NCBI GenBank assembly: GCA_037157565.1
Contig: JAZHRO010000063.1
Span: 88,812,001-88,876,000 of the forward strand
From: Thalassia testudinum
Lineage: Eukaryota > Streptophyta > Magnoliopsida > Alismatales > Hydrocharitaceae
Length of the DNA stretch: 64,000 bases
Direction of reading: 5' to 3'
Shown here: in pieces, positions 57,119 to 64,000 of the stretch
How positions within the stretch are numbered: the first letter of the stretch is position 1
How the letters are laid out: the number at the start of each line of letters is the position of its first letter
The notes under the pieces: model-generated
The model's database searches: none
What the model saw: only the letters and a program-made list of their open reading frames with translations
What the model was told of the DNA's origin: nothing
Position numbers and translations under genes: made by a program

Positions 57119-57171
57119 TGGCGCTGTTGCCGAGGAACATCCATACAATATTTTGGCGCCGTTGCCGGGGA
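57119..57171 (+). other. E4 tandem primer-binding sites
   Basis: Two copies 35 bp apart: TGGCGCTGTTGCCGAGGA (57119-57136) and TGGCGCCGTTGCCGGGGA (57154-57171). The second is a perfect complement of the plant tRNA-Asp 3' end. The first lies at the normal distance from the LTR end (57115). Confidence 0.88.
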
Positions 57172-58328
57172 GGTGATGCTCTTTGATTTTTTGCATTTTC
57201 CCACCTTACTTATCTTTTACCTCACTTCTCTCCTTTCTTATTGTGATTGCAAGTACTCTCTCGAGACTGGCAAAAGTGGTAGATTGGAGTAAAGTACTGT
57301 TGAAGGGTCTGTAAGTTTACCCCCACCTCCAACCCACTAGTTTTCATTCCTCCATGTAATAACACAAACACAAATCAACCTAGGTGTTCTTATAAACTCT
57401 AAGGTTAGTTTTTGATTATTTGTTTGCCACCTCCACCTGCTTCACCCTCCACATATAAAAGAAAAATTTTTAAAAATCTCATAGAGGTACACAACCTCTT
57501 TTAATTTTCAAACTCAACTGGTAACCCAATATTTGCAACCGATACACATACCCAAACACATAATTGAGTAGAAATCAGATTAGGTAATCACTTGGGTGCC
57601 TAATTAAGTGGTGCATCAGGCCAATTGTTTGAGTTGTTTGGGCCGCACCACTTCAACTAAAAACAACACATCAAGTAGCTGCCACATAGGTTCAACTTTT
57701 AGGGATTTGGCAGGCACTCCACATTCTTTTATGTTTTAAAAGAAAACTTCTTCACCTATACTTCAAAACTTGGTGTGACAACTGAACTTGATTGAATACA
57801 CCTAAAGTTGAATCCTAAACGCTACTAAGTAAGATTTAACACTAAAATTCACCACATCCAAAAATAATCTTGCTTGAAAATCATTGGTTGTGCACGCACA
57901 CACATATCAATCAATCATCAAGGGCACAACCCAGATAAAGGTCCATCACATTCTAAAGCACATTCAAACCTAACCCTAATTAAAATAGAGTAGATGTTGG
58001 CTCTAAGGATTGGACTTTCTCTTCAGAGCCCAGACTGAGATTATTTTTGATTAGTCTGTTTCTACTGTTTAATCTGATGTCTAGCTAGGGGAGTAGAATC
58101 AAACGATCATGGTTGGGGGGTACACTAGGAACCGGAGGCACAAGCCAAAGGAAGAACCTTCTCCCCAGTCCCTCCCTCTAACTGGTTAGATTGACCGGAA
58201 AGAAGTAGATCAAATCATTTCTTTATCTCAAGACAGGTTCTAGGAGTTTGTAGGTCTTTAGGCTAGCCCACTTAAGGACAGGTTTGATTGTTTGTATTGC
58301 AGGATTCCTTTCTTCCTCCTATTCTGTC
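57172..58328 (+). other. E4 leader
   Basis: Reverse complement of the E1/E2/E3 leader type: GGTGATGCTCTTTG start, CACACACATAT, and a CCAACTAGTTAGA-type block before the ORF. No coding potential is seen. Confidence 0.7.
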
Positions 58329-59815
58329 ATGGATCCTTCCACATCCTATTAACACTTCCACTCCTACCCTCCTACCACTACTTATTTCCAAAATGATTAT
58401 TATTCCAGCCAGACTTATTCTCATCCATCTTCTAGCTGGGATAATCCTAATTTGGGATACAGTTCCGGACCTCCGTGTTTAGGGTCTAACCCTGAACACC
58501 ATAATCTTGATTCTTATCCTTCTCCAAGCCACATTGATTATAAATCACCACCCACATTTGGACAACCCAATATGATCTACAATCAAGAAGGATACACTGA
58601 TCCTTACCCCTCCCCAGAATACACTGCCTTTAGGTCATCACCATCATATGAACAACCTGAAATGACCTATTATCAGGGTGGGTATCAAGATCCTCAATTC
58701 ATTGACTCTCCTACACTGAACCCAAACCCGCCCATCCTTGAACCAAACCATTTGGTTCAAGATAACCAGGTCCAAGAGAAGGTGTTGGCTAACTTGAGGA
58801 ATTCTATACAATCTTTAGAAGCTTAGCCAACACCTTGCACTGAAGAATTGGAGCCCCTGATTGAAATGATTCATGATTTGAACAAGTATTTGTTGGATTG
58901 GCTCCAGGATGTTAAGGATAAGGGCCCAGGTGAGTTTTTACTTGGGACATTATCTAAATTGATGATGAGATTTGTGATTGCTCCAACAAAATCTTGGGAT
59001 GATTCCCAAGATGAACCCCCTTCAGGAGATCCAATGTCAAAACTCGCTCAGGTACCTATTGGGGGGACACGTGTTACAAGACCAGGATTGACCAAATTCA
59101 TCTAGAGTAACCAATTAAGGATGAATTGATTTCTTCACCTGAGACCCTTGAGCCAAGGTATGAGGAAACATATGTCTCCATGGATCAGAAAGTGATTGAT
59201 GATTTTGAGACACACATTAATGCAGATTTAGATTTCTTTGATTCTGAAGGTGAAGAATCATTATGCGAAGTCTCACCTAAGTTTACAACACACGATTTCT
59301 GTGAGACGACTGGGCCTAAGGAATTCGATGAAACATATGACGGCCTGATAATTGAGGAAACTGATCTTATTGGGTCTCACATGGCAGATTCAGATCCTTA
59401 CTTTTTGAAGGATTCAATGCAAAGCCCCAATCCTCAATCACACCCCATTGAGCTTACCGAAGATTTTGATTTTGAAATCATTAAACCCAAGCACATTCTG
59501 ATTCAATAAAATCTTTTAGACTTGGAAAATTCAGACAAGGTGATTAATATACAGGAGGTCCTAGAATTTGAAAGTCTGAATGAGGAGGATAGGACTTGGG
59601 AAATATTGATATGGGAAGTCAATTTCGGAGGAAGAAAAAGACCGAGTCTAAGGGTTCCAATTTGTCTAAAACTACCAACTCTCTACCAGGACCCTTATGA
59701 CATCTTTGATTCAGAGGATGTCCAACTCAAGCACAAATTCATTGATTATCCTTTTAAGCTTAATCACTTTGTTATCCGACTTTTTGGACTTGAGTTACAT
59801 CCTCACAAATCGTAG
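58329..59815 (+). pseudogene. E4 ORF: Tyr-rich/acidic protein
   Basis: Start ATG 58329 (M-D-PSTS) with a frame change before 58452. Layout: a Tyr/Ser/Pro-rich N-terminus with two ~26-residue repeats containing IYNQEGY and TYYQGGY; QVQEKVLANLRNSIQSLEA; an in-frame TAG; EPLIEMIHDLNKYLLDWLQD and GEFLLGTLSKLMMRFVIA (helical); a frameshift; an acidic region (INADLDFFDSEGEE); a stop at 59507; and a C-terminal WEILIWEVNFGG, PICLKLPTLYQDPYDIFD block ending PHKS. About 495 codons before decay. The best copy for defining the family; no known domain. Confidence 0.72.
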
Positions 59816-61363
59816 GCCCAACCCCGCTTGCATACTGATCTCAGGTTTTGGATAATTTTTATCTAGAATCGAAGATATACTCGACCATGGGGTATGGGTC
59901 TGCACCACAAACTAGTCCACATCTGTTGATATCTTCTCCTCACAGGTCCAAAGCTAAATTTTCTTATTCTGATTCTGACCTGTACCTGTGAATTCTTTAT
60001 TTCTTCTTCTTTGTATAGAGTGCCTAGCTGAAGGCACTAAATTCAGCACATATACAGTTTCTTTCATCTTGGAGCTGACCTGTTATTCATGTAATTTAGG
60101 TGCTTTCTACTCTATTCCACTCTGTTTCATGTCTTTTTAATACAATGAGGACATTGCATTAGATAGGCATGGGGGTGGATATTCATCACTGAATTATTTC
60201 ATCAGCTCCAAAGATTCTTTTTGTTTTCTTTTTATTTATTTAAAAAAAAAGGTTGAATTAGGAAAGAGAATGTAGCCTTTAAAAAATTTTCAATCTTAAT
60301 GAATAAAATTGTATGATTTAAACACTTTGACCCTTCAGGTCTTTGGACTTAATCAACTTAAGTGTCAACTAAAATGTGGATTTGTTTCTTGAGTCCTCAC
60401 TATTCTAACTTTAGATTTTAATTGGTTAAATATGTTGGGGTGATAAGTACATGACTTATCAACCCACCCTCTGATTTGAGGGGATTTTAAGTCTAAGCAT
60501 CCACACATATTTCGCACTGACTCACTTTTCGACAATTTTAACGAAAATTGAGTAGGTAATGAACCTTCTAGGGTGGTATGGCTAGCAAGTTATCATGGGT
60601 AACAACCCATTGGTAGGTTGTCCATAGCCCAGTGACATGACCATTCTTTTCCTACTGCCTTTAAGTTAATCTTAGATCAGGGAAGCCACCTACTTAAAAA
60701 AAAAGAAATTAGAAAATATCAAAAAAAAGGAGAAAAGAAAAGAAAGAAAAAGAAATAAGCCACACTTCACTGCACGAGTATGGCTGGCAAGTTATCATGG
60801 GTAACAACCCATTGGTAGGTTGTCTAGAACCCAGCTCAAGAAATGCACATATAATTCCAAAATACTTAGGAAGAAGTGGAGAAGTAGAATAAGTCGGGGA
60901 GATATACATTGGGTTCACCTTTGTGTTAACCCCATAAAAATAAAAGTAGGGAGAAAGTTACTGATCAAATAGATACACCTTTAGGCAGAATTTCTTTTCA
61001 CGGTCACCTAGGGGCGTAGAAATCCAAAATCAGTCCTAATCGCCGATCAGTGAGTCTATCACATTTCACACAAAGATGCTTAGAACTTAGGATTCTAATC
61101 GAGTCTTGGGTGGGTTGAGTGGTCGTAAAAAGCTGCTCCGAAACACTAAACTCAAAAATCCAAAAAAAAAAAAGAAAAGAAGAAAAAGATCCTTCTTTGA
61201 ATAAGGCGAGGGCTTGAGGCAGTCTGCATTTTGGCAGTCACCTGGGCACTATTGTGTCTTTACAGTTCAGGTCATAGTTGAAATCTCGAAGTGTTGAAAA
61301 ATAACTATTGCCCAAGAAATCTGACCTAATTCTCTTATAAATAGCACGTAATTTTGCTAGGAA
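59816..61363 (+). other. E4 3' structured non-coding region
   Basis: Contains AATGAGGACATTG and an internal PPT copy AGATAGGCATGGGGGTGG (60161-60178), a GATAAGT/ACTTATC hairpin (60442-60460), and two ~58-bp repeats (60577-60630 and 60779-60832), each with a perfect ATGGGT-AACA-ACCCAT hairpin. A-rich tracts lie between. No ORF. Confidence 0.8.
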
Positions 61364-61388
61364 CTAGCAAAAGATAGGCATGGGGGTG
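61364..61388 (+). other. E4 polypurine tract
   Basis: AAAAGATAGGCATGGGGGTG immediately before the 3' LTR TG at 61389. This is the plus-strand primer site of the element. Confidence 0.85.
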
Positions 61389-61838
61389 TGATGTAAACAC
61401 GTTTATATCACATAAACCATCTATTTTTGCATGTTCGTAGATATAGAGTTGCATCATATATTATAAATATTGTATAACATGCATCATCTTGCATTTAGGT
61501 TAGGTTGTATAAATTTTATGTTAATTTTCCTTTTTTGTGGTCAGGTAATAGGGCAATATTCAATCAGGGCCTTGGACTTCAGATCCAACCGTACGGATCA
61601 GATCAGGGCAACGATTGGAGTTCGACACTAAGATTGCCCTGATCGGAGTTTCGTAGCATCAGATATAATCCAAGGAAGGTCAAAGGTAAAGGGCCAAGAT
61701 GGTGTAAATTCACACTTCAAATGAAAAATCCGACTGCACGGATGGATTTGGATTGACGATCGCAGCCTAACGACGCAAAAATAGATCCAATCCAACATCC
61801 GTAGCACCATCTACAACTTACAGAAGATGGGCGGCCAA

Positions 61839-61860
61839 GATGGCACCATGTGGTGCCATC
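61839..61860 (+). promoter_or_regulatory. LTR palindrome, CATG core
   Basis: Same arms as the 5' LTR copy at 55835 (GATGGCACC and GGTGCCATC). Both copies of E4 carry CATGTG, so the change pre-dates insertion. Confidence 0.6.
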
Positions 61861-61998
61861 TCAACTGCCCAATGTTCCCAAGGCTTCCCACTCCACCGCT
61901 CCAAGCAATCATTAATGCTTGATCTTGACCGTTGGATGAAGATCCAACGGTCGAGATCAATCGTGCACAAAGATATCTGCACACCTCAAACCACTGCG

Positions 61999-62047
61999 TA
62001 GCACAGTGGTTAAGGCATTGCTTACGCAAGGAGTGCGACTTTGAGCC
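61999..62047 (+). other. tRNA-like module in E4 3' LTR
   Basis: Perfect A-box TAGCACAGTGG (61999-62009) followed by TTAAGGC. The B-box has decayed to GACTTTGAGCC. Confidence 0.55.
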
Positions 62048-63006
62048 ACCCTCGTCGCGCTTCTCCTCAAGTGGATGAGCACAATCTTGACCGTGCGATC
62101 AGGTACAAATGACCCAGATCAACCAATCAGGCACGCACGTGATTGGATGCCCAAGGTCATGCCCAATCTCACGGCCGGGTGAGTAACGTAGGTGCGGGCA
62201 CGATGGCTTTTAAGTTGCCCGATCTCGTGATTAGATGGCTGAGAGCACGTAGACGTGCAATGGCGTTGAGGCTCACGGAAGGAGAGAAGGTGCGAGTGCA
62301 CGTGCACGTCGCCCATGATCTGGGCTTTAGTGACGATTTTATCCGTCACTAAAGACCCCTAATTTAATGTCTTAAAGTGTTATGACCTATTTGTCCCCTC
62401 CAATCTACACCTCTATATTGCCCTACAACCACCACACTTTATCCCTTCCTCTCTTCTCTAACCCCCTCCAAAGCTCTAAGAGCTTGTCTGAAAGCCGAGA
62501 TGCTCCATTAGAGTTAAATTATAATTTTTCCACCTTCTCATCCCCTTCATGGAGCATTCCGTGATGGTCCTCTCACTACCATTCGGGAGGTGGATCCTGC
62601 TGCGAATGGTAGTGAGAGGACCACATCCGTCCTCTCACATAGCTCTACTACCACATTCCTCGTCCTACCCCATTCTCAGTCATCTGTCATCGTTCTCCTT
62701 CATCCCATATTTCACCACCTTTGTCCAGGTGCTTCATCATTGCGGCTCAGCCTCCAAGTAGCCGTAGAGGAGGATAACTTCTCTCCACCTTCTCTTTACT
62801 GCTTTCTAGAGTAGATTAACAGCTTTCCAGTTGTAGGATTTCCTGCTTTCTAGTTTAACAAGTAGTTGTAATAGACATGATATTCTGGTTATGAAATTCT
62901 TGTTCATTGTTTCTCTATTTTGTCTTTATTTGTAATATTCTATCTCTCTCTTCTATTTATTATTCGTTAAGTAGACAGTTAGTTTAGATTTTATTCGACC
63001 AGCTAA

Positions 63007-64000
63007 TGATGGGAACACCATCATGAGCCATAACTAGCTTAGTTTGATCTGATTTAATCAATAAAAGCTCCTACATATCCATTAGAAGGTCTTAAGGGCA
63101 CAAAACATTTATTTGAGAAGGCAAGAGTACAAGGTTATTTCTACAAATTTAACATTCTATCACAAAAATAGAATAACGATGGGTTCTCTCAAGGGTTGAA
63201 CAAAGGTCAACTGGTCTTAAGAGTTTAATAAGTGGGTTAGGAAAGACAAAAAATGGTTTTCATGTGTTACAGGAATTAATGGACATCGGAAACCCTAAAA
63301 ACAGACCTACTTAATCTATTAAGGTTCTGGCCAGGATAAAATTTACCTAAACCCTCTAAAAATCATATAAAAATATTCTCTAGGGTTTAGTACCTTCAAT
63401 TTGATGATTAGAACCCTTCTTGACCTAGAATAGTGTCTCAGACAGATATTTGCCTTAATTTGGGTAATTATGCAATTTACCCAGTCAAACTTGGTCAAAA
63501 CAAAAATCCAACTTTATCATTAAAATCCTTAGGTCAAAATTAGGTTTGTACTAAAATTTGGGCCCAATCTGAGATTGTTTCAACCTAATTTGTACTTTGT
63601 TCCAAGTTTGATTTTCTTTATTTAACATGGCTCCTTAGCTTTTGAATTTCTTAAAAAAAGGTCCCTATCTTTATCATCATTTTCTTCAAATAGGTCACTA
63701 CCACCATGCAATCCTAATCTTACAACTCCGACGAGCTTGTTTTGGCATGTTCTCCTTGACTCCTTGACGAATCCCTATCATATTTGAAAGGGAAGTTCGT
63801 CAAGGAATTGCCTTCCTTTTGAGCCAGATCCTAAGCCCTAAAACCTTCCCAATCTCTCATGCAAACGCATGAGATTCGGGAATACTTCAACTTCTATCTC
63901 CGGTGAACTTTCCAAGCTTGGGAAGCTTGCTTCCCAAGCTCAAAACATCCTCTAGAGACCTATAAAAGACTCCCTAGATCAGACGGAAGATCCCACTCTC
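63007..64000 (+). mobile_element. Start of another LTR (LTR5), cut by window edge
   Basis: Begins TGATGGGAACACC exactly where the E4 LTR stops. A TATAAAAG TATA box lies at 63961-63968, so this is U3 of a plus-strand LTR or the first LTR of an element to the right. GCTAA (63002-63006) is the predicted TSD. No coding sequence is recognised in these 994 bp. Confidence 0.6.

Larger units (their letters stand above)
55382..63006 (+). mobile_element. E4: non-autonomous Athila-like element
   Basis: 5' LTR (55382-57115), duplicated PBS, leader, ORF (58329-59815), structured 3' region, PPT (61364-61388) and 3' LTR (61389-63006). The 3' LTR lacks its last ~180 bp because another LTR begins at 63007. 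The only family member on the plus strand. Without a readable distal TSD the 5' boundary rests on the LTR pair. Confidence 0.88.
61389..63006 (+). repeat. E4 3' LTR, 3' truncated
   Basis: Pairs with 55382 onward up to 'gctaa'. Modules: palindrome (61839-61860), stem-loop (61929-61950), tRNA-like module (61999-62047), TTTAGTGAC stem (62331-62358), weakened TATA (62411-62420). At about 62590 the order 'atggtagtgagagga' suggests a small local inversion or duplication relative to the 5' LTR. Confidence 0.85.

Overview
The window looks like intergenic heterochromatin from a large flowering-plant genome. I find no convincing host gene, no complete rRNA or tRNA gene and no CRISPR array. Nearly every base can be placed in LTR retrotransposons nested inside one another. 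The evidence is Athila-type (Ty3/gypsy) gag, protease and RT remnants, primer-binding sites (PBS) matching the 3' end of plant tRNA-Asp, polypurine tracts (PPT), TG...CA termini and target-site duplications (TSDs). I cannot name the species.

Layout, left to right. (1) 1-8772: non-autonomous element E1 on the minus strand, cut by the left edge, with two solo LTRs of a third family (LTR3) inside it. (2) 8773-13905: remains of a second minus-strand element (EB), holding a Ty1/copia-like solo LTR with a perfect TSD. (3) 13906-14608: an Athila RT fragment interrupted by an LTR2 element (14609-28390). That LTR2 element carries gag, protease and the start of RT, and its leader is split by non-autonomous element E2 (16523-24598). 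(4) 28391-34048: an LTR4 element with a decayed gag and an inserted LTR1 copy. (5) 34330-53344: a TSD-flanked LTR2 element (H2). Its 5' LTR holds a 3.0-kb CpG-rich solo LTR (LTR6) and its ORF is split by complete element E3 (41509-49299, TSD ATAGG). (6) 53350-63006: LTR1 fragments, then element E4 (plus strand). (7) 63007 to the end: the start of another LTR.

The recurring unit is a 7.6-8.1 kb family (E1-E4) with LTR1-type LTRs, a tRNA-Asp PBS, a ~1.2-kb leader, one decayed ORF of about 490 codons that is not gag or pol, and a ~1.5-kb structured 3' region ending in a polypurine tract. These elements share PBS and LTR layout with the neighbouring gag-pol elements, so they were probably mobilised in trans. 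Their LTRs carry an ACGT-core (G-box) palindrome, a CCAACGG stem-loop, a tRNA-like A-box/B-box module and a TATA box in constant order and orientation. The conserved ORF and this LTR architecture are the most unusual things here. H2 carries a different ORF in the same place.

All alignments were made by eye. Boundaries backed by a TSD are good to the base; the others are approximate.
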